Counted from the stretch's first letter, positions 1 to 8,463 are shown. The stretch is 64,000 bases of DNA from Nocardioides sp. IC4_145 (GCF_011250565.1 NZ_JAANMS010000001.1:1-64000); one strand, 5' to 3'. Numbers and translations: made by a program. Notes: generated by a model from the sequence alone, not told the origin.

Positions 1-876
1 ACCACCCCGGCCCCCACTACGCCGGCACCCACTACGCCGGCCCCGACCACGCCGCCGGCCACCGCCCCCGGCGTGCAGGCGTTCCCGCCGGCGTCGCCGA
101 TCCGCACGAAGCTCATCGGCATGAGCGCCCCCGCCAGCCTGTGGAGCCAGCGCATCTCCGAGGTCGGCAAGAACGGCGTGACCGCTCGCCGTGTCTTCGC
201 GAACCTGACCTCCTCCGGTGGCGGCCAGATGAACCTCATCCGCACCGCGATCGCGGACGGGATGATGCCGGTCATCTCCTACAAGGTGCCGAACGTCCAG
301 ACGATGATCGACGGCGGGTACGACTCCTGGCTCGCCGAGCTGCGTCGCCAGCTCACGTCCCTGGACGCGGACGTGACCGCCACCTTCTGGCACGAGCCGC
401 ACGGTGACATGGACCCCGCCCAGTTCCGCGCCGCCAGCATGAAGTTCTTCGACGCGGTCGACGCGCCGAGCGTCGCGGTGGGTCCGATCCTCAACGGCTG
501 GCTGCTCGACCGCCGCGTGGCCGACTTCGCGTCGTACACCGACGCCCGCCTGCTGGACAAGTGGGAGTTCGTCGCTGTCGACTCCTACCAGTCCGGCGAG
601 CCGAGCGCCCCGGGCAGCTCGATGCCGGCCCGTGCGATCCCGCTCCTGGCGACGTGGATGGACTCCGTGGGCCACCCGGACAAGCCGCTCGGCCTCGGTG
701 AGTACAACGGCTTCTCCGCCGCCGCGATGGCCGAGGCGGGCGAGACCATCCTCTCCACGCCCGAGATGTGGTTCGGGCTGGCGTGGAACTCGCAGGGTGA
801 CTCCTACGCGCCGCTGACCGGCGACCGGATCACCGCGTTCCAGCGGACGAAGGCGGACGCGCGCGCCCAGCGCTGA
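1..876 (+). CDS. Secreted glycoside-hydrolase-like TIM-barrel protein, 3' part
   Basis: The 5' end lies outside the window. The frame is open from base 1 and starts with a Thr/Pro/Ala linker (repeats of TTPAP) that joins an unseen N-terminal domain to a catalytic-type domain of about 265 residues. The GTG at 73 is internal, not a start. The domain has WHEPHGDMDP, where the Glu is a candidate acid/base, and later LGLGEYNGF, where the Glu is a candidate nucleophile. This spacing fits clan GH-A (GH26-like) endoglycanases acting on beta-linked polysaccharide outside the cell. The N-terminal half of the protein at 40125-42509 is a related type. The exact substrate is not readable. What is seen is the linker and the acidic motifs; the hydrolase role is inferred. 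Confidence 0.7.
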   Translation, partial: TTPAPTTPAPTTPAPTTPPATAPGVQAFPPASPIRTKLIGMSAPASLWSQRISEVGKNGVTARRVFANLTSSGGGQMNLIRTAIADGMMPVISYKVPNVQTMIDGGYDSWLAELRRQLTSLDADVTATFWHEPHGDMDPAQFRAASMKFFDAVDAPSVAVGPILNGWLLDRRVADFASYTDARLLDKWEFVAVDSYQSGEPSAPGSSMPARAIPLLATWMDSVGHPDKPLGLGEYNGFSAAAMAEAGETILSTPEMWFGLAWNSQGDSYAPLTGDRITAFQRTKADARAQR

Positions 877-983
877 TCCGTCCCGGACGACCGACGGCCA
901 CCCCGGGATCCGGGGTGGCCGTCGCCGTCGGTGGGGTCGGCACTCCCGGCTCGGCCGCCCGAGCGACCGTCCCGTCCACCCCA

Positions 984-989
984 TAGGCT
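984..989 (+). promoter_or_regulatory. -10 box of leaderless PAC2 gene
   Basis: TAGGCT ends 6 nt before the GTG at 996. This puts the expected transcription start on the start codon, and no Shine-Dalgarno sequence is present. Confidence 0.5.
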
Positions 990-995
990 GGGCGG

Positions 996-1979
996 GTGAC
1001 CCAGGAACCCCGTCTCGTGCACATCGTCGACGAGGTGCCGGAGCTCGACGACGCCATCGACCTCACGCTGGTGATCGTGCTCGACGGGTTCCTCGACGCG
1101 GGGAACGCCGCAGCGCGCGCCGCCCAGCACCTCGTCGACCTCTCCGACGCGCCCGTGCCCGGCGGCAAGGTGGTGGCGACCTTCGACGTCGACTCCTTCC
1201 ACGACTACCGCGCGCGACGCCCGGCGATCTCCTTCGTCCGCGACCACTACGAGGCGTACGACGCGCCGCGGCTGGTCGTCCGCCTGCTGCGCGACACCGG
1301 CGGGACGCCGTACCTGCTCCTCCACGGCCCGGAGCCCGACAACCGCTGGGAGGCGTTCGCGCGCTCGGTGCGCGAGGTCGTCGAGCGGCTCGGCGTGTCC
1401 CGCGTGGTCGCGATGGGCTCGGTGCCGATGGCGGTGCCGCACACCCGGCCGATCGCGATCACCCACCACGCCAACGACCACGCCGAGCCGGTCGGGCAGA
1501 GCCCGTGGCGCGGCGAGCTGCGGGTCCCGAGCAGCGCCCAGGCGCTGCTCGAGGTGCGGCTGGGGGAGTGGGGCCACGCCGCGCTCGGCTTCGTCGCGCA
1601 CATCCCGCACTACCTGGCGCAGCTGGACTACCCGAAGGCGTCCGCCGTGCTGCTCGAGCAGCTCGAGCGCGGCGGCCGGCTGACCATCGACCTCTCGGGG
1701 CTGCGCGCCGAGGCGGAGGACCGCGAGGTCGAGATCGCCCGCTACCTCGCCGCCAACGAGGAGGTCGCCGAGGTCGTCGCCGCGCTGGAGCGGCAGTACG
1801 ACGCGTTCGAGCGCTCCGAGGAGTCCGGCAGCAACCTGCTCGCCGAGGACCAGCCGCTGCCCAGCGGCGAGGAGCTCGGCCAGCAGTTCGAGCAGTTCCT
1901 CGCCGCGCTCGACGACGACCCGAAGACCGGGACCGAGCCGGGCGCGGAGCCCGGCACCGACGAGGACGGGGAGGGCTGA
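996..1979 (+). CDS. PAC2 family protein (proteasome assembly chaperone-like)
   Basis: 327 aa. The N-terminal two thirds match the PAC2 family: LTLVIVLDGFLDAGNAA, a FDVDSFHDYRARRP segment, then the VVAMGSVPMAVPHTRP loop. The C-terminal third is charged and helical, ending in an acidic Glu/Asp/Gly-rich tail. Actinobacteria have 20S proteasomes and carry PAC2 proteins of this length, but the bacterial function is not settled; the name reflects homology to the eukaryotic assembly chaperone. GTG was chosen because a -10 box sits 6 nt upstream, implying a leaderless mRNA. The stop abuts the GTG of the next gene with no gap, so co-transcription with the two thioesterases is likely. Confidence 0.85.
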   Translation: MTQEPRLVHIVDEVPELDDAIDLTLVIVLDGFLDAGNAAARAAQHLVDLSDAPVPGGKVVATFDVDSFHDYRARRPAISFVRDHYEAYDAPRLVVRLLRDTGGTPYLLLHGPEPDNRWEAFARSVREVVERLGVSRVVAMGSVPMAVPHTRPIAITHHANDHAEPVGQSPWRGELRVPSSAQALLEVRLGEWGHAALGFVAHIPHYLAQLDYPKASAVLLEQLERGGRLTIDLSGLRAEAEDREVEIARYLAANEEVAEVVAALERQYDAFERSEESGSNLLAEDQPLPSGEELGQQFEQFLAALDDDPKTGTEPGAEPGTDEDGEG

Positions 1980-2846
1980 GTGCCGCGCGACGCCGCCGAC
2001 CTGGTCGAGCTGCTCGACCTGGAGACGATCGACACCAACCTGTTCCGCGGGCACCAGCAGGTCTCCTCGCTGCCGCGGGTCTTCGGCGGACAGGTCGCCG
2101 CGCAGGCGGTGGTGGCCGCCGGCCGCACCGTCGACCCGGCGTACGTCCTGCACTCGCTGCACTCCTACTTCCTGCAGCCCGGTGACACCTCGGCGCCGAT
2201 CATCTTCGACGTCGAGACGATCAGGGAGGGCCGCTCGTTCGCGACCCGCCGGGTGCTGGCGCGGCAGCACGGACGCCCCATCTACGCGCTGACCGCGGAC
2301 TTCCAGCGGCCCGAGGAGGGCTGGGAGCACCAGCAGGTCGCGCCCGTCGTGCCGCCGCCCGAGCAGTGCCTCAACCCCAAGGAGCTGCTCGGCCACCCCG
2401 AGGACGACCCGGAGTGGGGCGTCATGGAGCTGCGGTACGCCGGCAGCTCGCTCGACGGCGGCCTCGAGCCGGACGAGGCGCGGCCCGGGCGCCAGCGGGT
2501 GTGGCTGCGTGCGAAGGGGACGCTGCCCGACGACCCGTTCGTGCACGTCGCGGCGTTCACGTTCTTCTCCGACATGACGCTCATGGGCGCGGCCCTCGCC
2601 CCGCACGGCATCCGCAGCGGGAGCCCCGAGGCGATGATCGCGTCGCTGGACCACTCGATCTGGTTCCACCGCCCCTTCCGCGTGGACGACTGGTGGCTCT
2701 ACGACCAGGACTCGCCGTTCGCCGGCGGCGGCCGCGGGCTGGTGCACTCCCGGGTGCACACCGCGGACGGCACGCTCGTCGCCTCGGTCTCCCAGGAGGC
2801 GCTGCTGCGCAAGCCGCGGCCGCCCCGGCAGGAGGCGGGCGCGTGA
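1980..2846 (+). CDS. tesB: Acyl-CoA thioesterase II (TesB type), copy 1
   Basis: 288 aa, the usual length for a TesB double-hotdog enzyme that hydrolyses acyl-CoA to free acid and CoA in the cytosol. Landmarks: FRGHQQVSSLPRVFGGQVAAQA near the N terminus, HSLHSYFLQPGD, GRSFATRRVLARQHG, and the C-terminal-hotdog signature ASLDHSIWFHRPFR followed by GRGLVHSRVHTADGTLVASVSQE. The GTG start immediately follows the PAC2 stop. The next gene is a second TesB that overlaps by 4 bp, so this looks like a tandem duplication that has diverged. Substrate chain length cannot be read from sequence. Confidence 0.9.
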   Translation: MPRDAADLVELLDLETIDTNLFRGHQQVSSLPRVFGGQVAAQAVVAAGRTVDPAYVLHSLHSYFLQPGDTSAPIIFDVETIREGRSFATRRVLARQHGRPIYALTADFQRPEEGWEHQQVAPVVPPPEQCLNPKELLGHPEDDPEWGVMELRYAGSSLDGGLEPDEARPGRQRVWLRAKGTLPDDPFVHVAAFTFFSDMTLMGAALAPHGIRSGSPEAMIASLDHSIWFHRPFRVDDWWLYDQDSPFAGGGRGLVHSRVHTADGTLVASVSQEALLRKPRPPRQEAGA

Positions 2847-3706
2847 GCTCACCCGTGGACAAGCCCGTCGAGGAGCTGGTGGCCCTGCTCGACCTCGAGG
2901 ACATCGACGTCGACCTGTTCCGCGGCGCGCAGCCGCCGTCGGGGCGCGCACGCGTCTACGGCGGGCAGGTCGCGGCGCAGGCGCTGATCGCGGCGATCCG
3001 CACGGCCGGCGACGACTTCGCCGTCCACTCGCTGCACTCCTACTTCCTGCTGCCCGGCGACTACTCGGTCCCGATCGTGTACGACGTGGAGCGGATCCGG
3101 GACGGCCGGTCCTTCCTGACCCGCCGGGTCGTGGCCCGGCAGCACGGGCGCGCGATCTACTTCCAGACCGTCAACTTCCAGCGGCCCGAGGAGGGCTGGG
3201 AGCACCAGGACGCCATGCCCGAGGTCGGCCGCCCCGAGGACGGCGCCGACATGGCCGACCTGATGCGCCGCTCCGGCACCGCGGACGCCGACGCGCTGGC
3301 CGCGGAGTGGGGCGCGCTGGACATCCGCCACCTCGGCACGACGCGCCGCGGCCTGGCCCCGCACCCCGAGCACCCGGCCCGCGCACAGCTGTGGATGCGG
3401 GTCCGCGACCGGCTCGGCGACGACCCGGTCACCCATCTGGGGTTGTTCACCTACGCCAGCGACGTCAGCCTGCTCGGTGCCGCGCTGGCCGCGCACGACA
3501 CCAGCCCGGCGCGGACGATGATGGCGTCGCTGGACCACACGATCTGGTTCCACCGTCCGTTCCGCGCCGACGAGTGGTGGCTCTACGACCAGTGGTCGCC
3601 CTCGGCGTCGGGTGGGCGCGGCCTGGCGCTCGGCCGGGTCTACACCGAGGACGGCACGCTGGTCGCCACGGTTGCCCAGGAGGGCCTGATCCGCCCGATG
3701 CGTTGA
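2843..3706 (+). CDS. tesB: Acyl-CoA thioesterase II (TesB type), copy 2
   Basis: 287 aa from the GTG at 2843, whose last two bases start the TGA of the upstream gene (GTGA overlap). The frame stays open far upstream, but that part is antisense-type noise over copy 1. It shares the order of blocks with copy 1: VYGGQVAAQALIAAIRT, HSLHSYFLLPGDYSVPIVYDV, FQRPEEGWEHQ, ASLDHTIWFHRPFR, GRVYTEDGTLVATVAQEGL. It has a longer insert in the middle (MADLMRRSGTADADALAAEWGALDIRHLG). Two adjacent, translationally coupled paralogues suggest different substrate ranges or a mixed dimer. Confidence 0.9.
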   Translation: MSSPVDKPVEELVALLDLEDIDVDLFRGAQPPSGRARVYGGQVAAQALIAAIRTAGDDFAVHSLHSYFLLPGDYSVPIVYDVERIRDGRSFLTRRVVARQHGRAIYFQTVNFQRPEEGWEHQDAMPEVGRPEDGADMADLMRRSGTADADALAAEWGALDIRHLGTTRRGLAPHPEHPARAQLWMRVRDRLGDDPVTHLGLFTYASDVSLLGAALAAHDTSPARTMMASLDHTIWFHRPFRADEWWLYDQWSPSASGGRGLALGRVYTEDGTLVATVAQEGLIRPMR

Positions 3707-3751
3707 GGGGGCCTGGTTCTCGCTGCAGGGGTCCCCGGTCAACCGGTGACC

Positions 3752-3791
3752 CCCTCGCTCACCACGGGAGATCTTCCGTGGTGAGCGAGGG
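3752..3791. terminator. Perfect 16-bp inverted repeat between convergent genes
   Basis: Arms 3752-3767 and 3776-3791 (CCCTCGCTCACCACGG and its exact complement) enclose an 8-nt loop. It lies between the convergent tesB and htdX genes, with a smaller GGGGTC/GACCCC hairpin just before it, and no long T tract. It is probably a bidirectional terminator or mRNA 3' stabiliser. Confidence 0.65.
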
Positions 3792-3811
3792 ACTCGCCTG
3801 AGAAGTGCTGC

Positions 3812-4714
3812 TCAGAGGTCGGTCGTGCGGCCCGCCAGGTGCGGGGCGCCGGAGCGCGGGCTGCTCAGCGAGAAGGCGTAGCCGTCGTCGAGCGGCCGCG
3901 ACCCGAAGGCGACCTTGCCGGGCAGCAGCACCGGCTTCTTGAACGCCACGTCGACGCGCACGGCGTCGGCGAGCCGGTTCTCCAGCGCTGCGGTGCAGCG
4001 GGCCAGGGTCCACATGCCGTGCGCGATCTGCCGCGGGAAGCCCAGCGCCTTCGCGGTCAGCGGGTAGAGGTGGATGGGGTTGTGGTCGCCGGAGACCGCC
4101 GCGTAGGTCCGGCCGAGGTCACCGGGCAGCGACCAGACCGTGCCGCCCGCGGGCGCGTCGGGGAACGTCGTCCCGGCCGGGGCCGACTCGTCACCCCTGC
4201 CGCGGCGCAGGTAGGCCGAGCTCTCCTCCCAGACCGTCTCGCCGTCGGCGGTCACGGTGGTGCGGAAGTCGAACACCCTGCCCTTGGCGTGGAGCCGGGC
4301 CGGCCCGACGGACACGCCCACCGCGAGCGACTCGCCGACCCGCACCGGGCGGTGCTGGGTGATGGAGTTCTCCAGGTGCACGGTGCCGATGGCCGGCGCC
4401 GGGAACGCCGGGTCGCTCATCAGCGCCATGTGCAGCGGGAACGCAAGCATGTGGGGGTACGGCAGCGGGACGGTGTCCTTGACCGGGAACCCGCACACCG
4501 CGGCGTACCGCTCGACGTGCGCGCGCTCGACGGTGACCGGCGGCCGGCTGAACGACAGGCCGGTGAACCCGTCGGCCGGCGCCTTGCGGACCCCCGGCAG
4601 CTGGCCGACGACGGGCAGCGACGGCAGGGCCGCCTTGAGCAGGGTGGTCAGGCCGCCGGCGTCCCCGGAGACCTCGCGGGTGGGGATGTCCTGCTGCTTC
4701 GACGAGCCGGCCAT
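3812..4714 (-). CDS. htdX: MaoC-like double-hotdog (R)-3-hydroxyacyl dehydratase, HtdX type
   Basis: 300 aa. The C-terminal hotdog carries the hydratase-2 motif YAAVSGDHNPIHLYPLTAKALGF (Asp210 and His215), which hydrates or dehydrates (R)-3-hydroxyacyl-CoA/ACP. The N-terminal hotdog lacks the motif, as usual for two-domain proteins of this family. The ATG at 4714 is preferred over longer upstream frames because its ATGA overlaps the stop of fabG4. The order htdX-fabG4 divergent from fadA2 is the same as mycobacterial Rv0241c-Rv0242c-Rv0243. With the ketoreductase and thiolase it would form a CoA-linked beta-oxidation or elongation set. Confidence 0.85.
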   Translation of the reverse strand: MAGSSKQQDIPTREVSGDAGGLTTLLKAALPSLPVVGQLPGVRKAPADGFTGLSFSRPPVTVERAHVERYAAVCGFPVKDTVPLPYPHMLAFPLHMALMSDPAFPAPAIGTVHLENSITQHRPVRVGESLAVGVSVGPARLHAKGRVFDFRTTVTADGETVWEESSAYLRRGRGDESAPAGTTFPDAPAGGTVWSLPGDLGRTYAAVSGDHNPIHLYPLTAKALGFPRQIAHGMWTLARCTAALENRLADAVRVDVAFKKPVLLPGKVAFGSRPLDDGYAFSLSSPRSGAPHLAGRTTDL

Positions 4715-6057
4715 CAGGCGCCCAGCATCATCTGGCCGCAGACGCGGACGACGTTGCCGTTGACCGCGCTGGAGGCGGGGTTGGCGTACCACGCGATCGT
4801 CTCGGCGACGTCGACCGGCAGGCCGCCCTGGGACATCGCGTTGAGCCGCTGGCCCACCTCGCGGGTCGCGAACGGCACGGCCGCGGTCATCTGCGTGATG
4901 ATGAAGCCGGGCGCGACGGCGTTGATCGTGATGCCGTTGTCGAGCTCGTCGGCGAGCGAGTCCACCAGGCCGATGACGCCGGCCTTGGAGGCGGCGTAGT
5001 TGGTCTGGCCGACGTTGCCCGCGATGCCGGCGATCGAGGCGACGCCGATGATCGAGCCGTGGGCGTTGACGACGCCCTGGTCGAGCAGCTCGCGGGTGAT
5101 CCGCTCCGGGGCGGTGAGGTTGACGCCGATCACCGACTCCCAGCGGTCCTCGGCCATGTTGGCGAGCTTCTTGTCGCGGGTGATGCCGGCGTTGTGCACG
5201 ACGACGTCGACGCCGCCGTGCTTCTCCTTGAGGTGGTGCGCGATCCGCTGGGGCGCGTCCTTGCCGGTGATGTCGAGGGTCAGCCAGTCGCCGTCGAGCT
5301 CCTTCATGAGCTGCTGAAGCGGGTCGGCGGCCTGCGGCACGTCGACGCCGACGACGGTCGCGCCGTCGCGGTGGAGCACGCGGGCGATCGACTCGCCGAT
5401 GCCGCGGCTGGCGCCGGTCACGAGCGCGACCTTGCCGGCGAGCGGCTGCTGCCAGTCGGCGACCTCGCCGGCGACCGTCGCGCCCCGGGCGCCGATCCGG
5501 ACGACCTGGCCGGAGACGTAGGCGGACTTGGGGGAGAGGAGGAAGGCGAGCGTGCTGGTGACCGCGGCCTCGGAGCCCTCGGCGACGTACACGAGCTGGA
5601 CGGTGCCGCCGCGGCCGATCTCCTTGCCGAGGCTGCGGGTGAAGCCCTCGAGGGCGCGCTGGGCGACCCGCTCGGCGCCGCTGACCTGCTCCGGCGGCGT
5701 ACCGAGCACGACGACCCGGGGGTTGGTCTCCAGGCTGCGCAGCAGCGGGGTGAAGAAGTCACGGAGCGCGACGAGGTCGGCGGAGGTCGTCAGGCCGGTG
5801 GCGTCGAAGACCAGGCCCTTGAACCGCTGGCCCTCCTCCGGCGCGTCGGTGACCTCGGTCGAGGCGATGCCGACCACGTCGAGGATGCCGGAGAGGGACT
5901 CCGCGAGCCGGCCGCGACCGCCGAGGCCGACGGTGCCGGTGACGAGCGGCGCCCCCGCCTCGTACCGCTCGAGCTTCGCAGGGTTCGGCAGGCCGAGGTT
6001 CTTGACCAGGAGCTTGCCGATGGAGGAGGAGGTGAAGTCGCGGTAACGGTCGCTCAT
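4714..6057 (-). CDS. fabG4: High-molecular-weight 3-oxoacyl-ACP/CoA reductase FabG4
   Basis: 447 aa, about twice the length of ordinary FabG. Residues 1-200 form the flavodoxin-like N-terminal domain typical of FabG4. Residues 207-447 are the SDR reductase: TGASRGIG at 214-221, HNAG near 288, catalytic Ser341 and YAASK (Tyr354, Lys358). FabG4 reduces 3-oxoacyl thioesters, with NADH favoured in the mycobacterial enzyme. It overlaps htdX in ATGA fashion and diverges from fadA2 across a roughly 100-bp region carrying a candidate TetR operator. Length, domain order and neighbours all agree with the mycobacterial gene. Confidence 0.9.
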   Translation of the reverse strand: MSDRYRDFTSSSIGKLLVKNLGLPNPAKLERYEAGAPLVTGTVGLGGRGRLAESLSGILDVVGIASTEVTDAPEEGQRFKGLVFDATGLTTSADLVALRDFFTPLLRSLETNPRVVVLGTPPEQVSGAERVAQRALEGFTRSLGKEIGRGGTVQLVYVAEGSEAAVTSTLAFLLSPKSAYVSGQVVRIGARGATVAGEVADWQQPLAGKVALVTGASRGIGESIARVLHRDGATVVGVDVPQAADPLQQLMKELDGDWLTLDITGKDAPQRIAHHLKEKHGGVDVVVHNAGITRDKKLANMAEDRWESVIGVNLTAPERITRELLDQGVVNAHGSIIGVASIAGIAGNVGQTNYAASKAGVIGLVDSLADELDNGITINAVAPGFIITQMTAAVPFATREVGQRLNAMSQGGLPVDVAETIAWYANPASSAVNGNVVRVCGQMMLGA

Positions 6058-6077
6058 GCTGCTCCATGTAACTAGAG

Positions 6078-6095
6078 GTGTAACTCGGAGTCCAC
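6078..6095. promoter_or_regulatory. Candidate TetR operator in fabG4/fadA2 divergent region
   Basis: GTGTAACTCGGAGTCCAC is an imperfect palindrome matching the perfect operator at 8268-8286. An extra half-site-like GTAACT lies at 6068-6073. The position between two divergent genes would allow control of both. Confidence 0.5.
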
Positions 6096-6155
6096 ATTTC
6101 GTGACGTGGCCCTCATGTCCTTCTGAACGCAGGACTTCGGGGCAAGGATAGGAAC

Positions 6156-7436
6156 ATGGAGACCACCACTCGCCGCGTCGCCGTCCTCGGCGGCAACCGC
6201 ATCCCCTTCGCCCGGTCGAACGGTGCCTACTCGACCGCTTCGAACCAGGACATGCTCACCGCAGCGATCGACGGGCTCGTGGCCCGCTACGGCCTCGAGG
6301 GCGAGCGTGTCGGCGAGGTCGTCGCCGGTGCCGTCCTCAAGCACGCCCGCGACTTCAACCTCGCCCGGGAGTCCGTGCTCGGCTCCAAGCTCGCGCCGAC
6401 GACGCCGGCCACCGACATCCAGGAGGCCTGCGGCACCGGCCTCCAGGCCGCCATCCAGGTCGCGAACAAGATCGCGCTCGGCCAGATCGACTCCGGCATC
6501 GCCGGCGGCACCGACACCACCTCCGACGCGCCGGTCGCGATCAGCGACAAGCTGCGCAAGAAGCTGATGAAGGTCAACGCCGCCAAGGACACCAAGGGCC
6601 GGCTGACCGCCCTCGGCCAGATCCGCCCCGGCGACATCGGCCTGGAGATCCCGAAGAACGGCGAGCCGCGCACCGGCCTGTCGATGGGCGACCACGCCGC
6701 GCTCACCGCGCTGGAGTGGCAGATCACCCGCGAGGACCAGGACGAGCTCGCCGCCGCCTCGCACCAGAACCTCGCCGCGGCGTACGACAAGGGCTGGAAC
6801 GACGACCTCGTGACGCCGTTCCGCGGCCTCGAGCGCGACAACAACCTGCGTCCCGACTCCACCGTCGAGAAGCTCGCCAAGCTCAAGCCGGTCTTCGGCA
6901 AGGGCGAGTCCGCCACGATGACCGCCGCCAACTCCACCCCGCTCACCGACGGCGCCTCCGCGGTGCTGCTCGGCTCCGAGGAGTTCGCGAGCGAGCACGG
7001 CCTCGAGCCGCTCGCGTGGTTCGTCGACTCCGAGACCGCGGCCGTCGACTACGTCCACGGCGGCGAGGGCCTGCTGATGGCGCCGGCGTACGCCGTGCCG
7101 CGGATGCTGGCGCGCAACGGCCTGACGCTGCAGGACTTCGACTTCTACGAGATCCACGAGGCGTTCGCCTCGCAGGTGCTCTCGACGCTCAAGGCGTGGG
7201 AGGACCCGGTGTTCTGCAAGGAGCGCCTCGGCCTCGACGCCCCGCTCGGGTCGATCGACCGCGCGAAGCTGAACGTCAACGGCTCCTCGCTGGCGGCCGG
7301 CCACCCGTTCGCCGCCACCGGCGGCCGGATCATCGCCAACCTGGCCAAGCTGCTGGCGGAGAAGGGTTCGGGCCGCGGCCTGATCTCGATCTGCGCCGCC
7401 GGCGGCCAGGGCGTCGTCGCGATCCTGGAGCGCTGA
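6156..7436 (+). CDS. fadA2: Acetyl-CoA C-acetyltransferase (thiolase) FadA2
   Basis: 426 aa, a normal thiolase length. The acyl-accepting Cys92 is in QEACGTGLQAA, the base His383 in AAGHPFAATGGR, and the second catalytic Cys413 in ICAAGGQGVVAI. It cleaves 3-oxoacyl-CoA with CoA, or condenses two acyl-CoAs. The ATG at 6156 is preceded by AGGATAGGAAC. It diverges from fabG4-htdX, the arrangement conserved in mycobacteria, so it probably completes the same lipid cycle. The stop is followed by a strong hairpin before the convergent TetR gene. Confidence 0.92.
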   Translation: METTTRRVAVLGGNRIPFARSNGAYSTASNQDMLTAAIDGLVARYGLEGERVGEVVAGAVLKHARDFNLARESVLGSKLAPTTPATDIQEACGTGLQAAIQVANKIALGQIDSGIAGGTDTTSDAPVAISDKLRKKLMKVNAAKDTKGRLTALGQIRPGDIGLEIPKNGEPRTGLSMGDHAALTALEWQITREDQDELAAASHQNLAAAYDKGWNDDLVTPFRGLERDNNLRPDSTVEKLAKLKPVFGKGESATMTAANSTPLTDGASAVLLGSEEFASEHGLEPLAWFVDSETAAVDYVHGGEGLLMAPAYAVPRMLARNGLTLQDFDFYEIHEAFASQVLSTLKAWEDPVFCKERLGLDAPLGSIDRAKLNVNGSSLAAGHPFAATGGRIIANLAKLLAEKGSGRGLISICAAGGQGVVAILER

Positions 7437-7464
7437 CCCGCAGCCTTACCCCTTGTACGGCTCC

Positions 7465-7512
7465 GGACGTCATGCGGGGCGAGCACCCGCCTGCTCGCTC
7501 CGCATGACGTCC
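7465..7512. terminator. 19-bp inverted repeat between fadA2 and tetR
   Basis: Arms 7465-7483 and 7494-7512 pair over 19 bp with one mismatch and a 10-nt loop. It lies between convergent stops, so it is probably a bidirectional terminator. Confidence 0.7.
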
Positions 7513-7531
7513 TTCGCGCGTCAGGGGCGGC

Positions 7532-8248
7532 TCAGGCCGGGGGATGGGTGGCCAGCGCCAGCGCGGAGGTCACCAGGTAGTGCCGCACCTGGTCGGGGCT
7601 GATCTGCCCGACCGTCGGCACGCCGGGCGCGGCCTCGTCGACGAGGATGCCGAGGCGCGCCAGCTGGAGGGCGCCCAGCCCGCTGGCGTACAGCGTGTTG
7701 GCCAGCAGCGCCGGCTCGGCCACGTGGAAGTCCCCGGTCGCCACGCCGTGCTCCAGCGCGGTGCTCAGCTGCCGCAGGCACGAGGAGATGCCGCGACCCA
7801 GTCGGAAGAGCGCGCTCTCGCTGATCTCGTCGAGCAGCTCGGTGCCGGTGCGGCGCATCAGCGCCTGTGCGCAGTCGACGAACGCCGGGTGCGCCACGCC
7901 GTAGTCGACGAACGCCGTCACGATCGCCGCCAGCCGCTCCGGCGCCGCCTCGACACCCTCGGCAGCCGCCTCCAGCTCGCCGCGCAGCTCGTCGAGGTAG
8001 GAGACCAGCGTCAGCGCGAAGATCTCCTCCTTGCCGGAGAAGTGCCGGTAGACGATCGCCCGGTTGATCCCGACCGCCGTCGCGATGTCGTCGATCTGGG
8101 CGTCCCGCACGCCGCGCTCGTCGAAGAGCCGGCGCGTCGCCGCGATGATCTCCTGCTCCCGCGCCCGGCGCCGGGCCGCGGCGGCGGAGCGGCGCCCGTC
8201 GGGGCGCTTGCCGCTCGTCGTCCCCGGCTCCGCCTGGTCGGTCGTCAT
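7532..8248 (-). CDS. TetR family transcriptional regulator
   Basis: 238 aa. A basic N-terminal extension (RRSAAAARRRAREQE) precedes the TetR helix-turn-helix: EIIAATRRLFDERGVRDAQIDDIATAVGINRAIVYRHFSGKEEIF, at about residues 33-77. The remainder is a helical ligand domain. The ATG at 8248 is 20 bp from a perfect 19-bp palindrome (8268-8286), which argues for autoregulation. Related sites occur in the fabG4/fadA2 gap and upstream of the first mce operon, so its targets are probably lipid genes. The inducer is unknown; an acyl-CoA is plausible. Confidence 0.88.
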   Translation of the reverse strand: MTTDQAEPGTTSGKRPDGRRSAAAARRRAREQEIIAATRRLFDERGVRDAQIDDIATAVGINRAIVYRHFSGKEEIFALTLVSYLDELRGELEAAAEGVEAAPERLAAIVTAFVDYGVAHPAFVDCAQALMRRTGTELLDEISESALFRLGRGISSCLRQLSTALEHGVATGDFHVAEPALLANTLYASGLGALQLARLGILVDEAAPGVPTVGQISPDQVRHYLVTSALALATHPPA

Positions 8249-8267
8249 GCGGCCGATCGTAGCGATG

Positions 8268-8286
8268 GTGCAACTCCGAGTTGCAC
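8268..8286. promoter_or_regulatory. Perfect palindromic TetR operator
   Basis: GTGCAACTC-C-GAGTTGCAC has 9-bp arms with no mismatch, placed 20 bp upstream of the TetR start. Two relatives share the AACTC-n-GAG core, at 6078-6095 and 17505-17521. Confidence 0.7.
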
Positions 8287-8310
8287 GTCTGTGACGGATC
8301 CGTGCGACGT

Positions 8311-8356
8311 CTCGTGCTGCTCAGCGTGCGCCGGAGGGCTCGCTGAGCAGCACGAG
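8311..8356. terminator. Perfect 16-bp inverted repeat
   Basis: Arms 8311-8326 (CTCGTGCTGCTCAGCG) and 8341-8356 with a 14-nt loop, downstream of the small minus-strand gene at 8464-8649. Possible terminator that insulates the TetR operator. Confidence 0.55.
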
Positions 8357-8370
8357 GCGGTCGGATCCGG

Positions 8371-8420
8371 GGGTCGTGTGCCTGTCGTCGCGGTCCAGTG
8401 CGTCCGGAGGCACACGACCC
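8371..8420. repeat. 13-bp inverted repeat with long loop
   Basis: GGGTCGTGTGCCT (8371-8383) and its exact complement (8408-8420) flank a 24-nt loop. It is the second hairpin in the same 215-bp gap. Role unknown; it may be part of a double terminator. Confidence 0.45.
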
Positions 8421-8463
8421 GCCTCGGGCCCGGGGGAGCGGTTGCGCCTGGAGCCGGGTGCGC

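Noticed and set aside
804..2951. 715-codon minus-strand open frame
   Set aside because: Arg/Gly/Val-rich antisense shadow over the PAC2 and TesB genes; typical of very high GC DNA and unlike any family.
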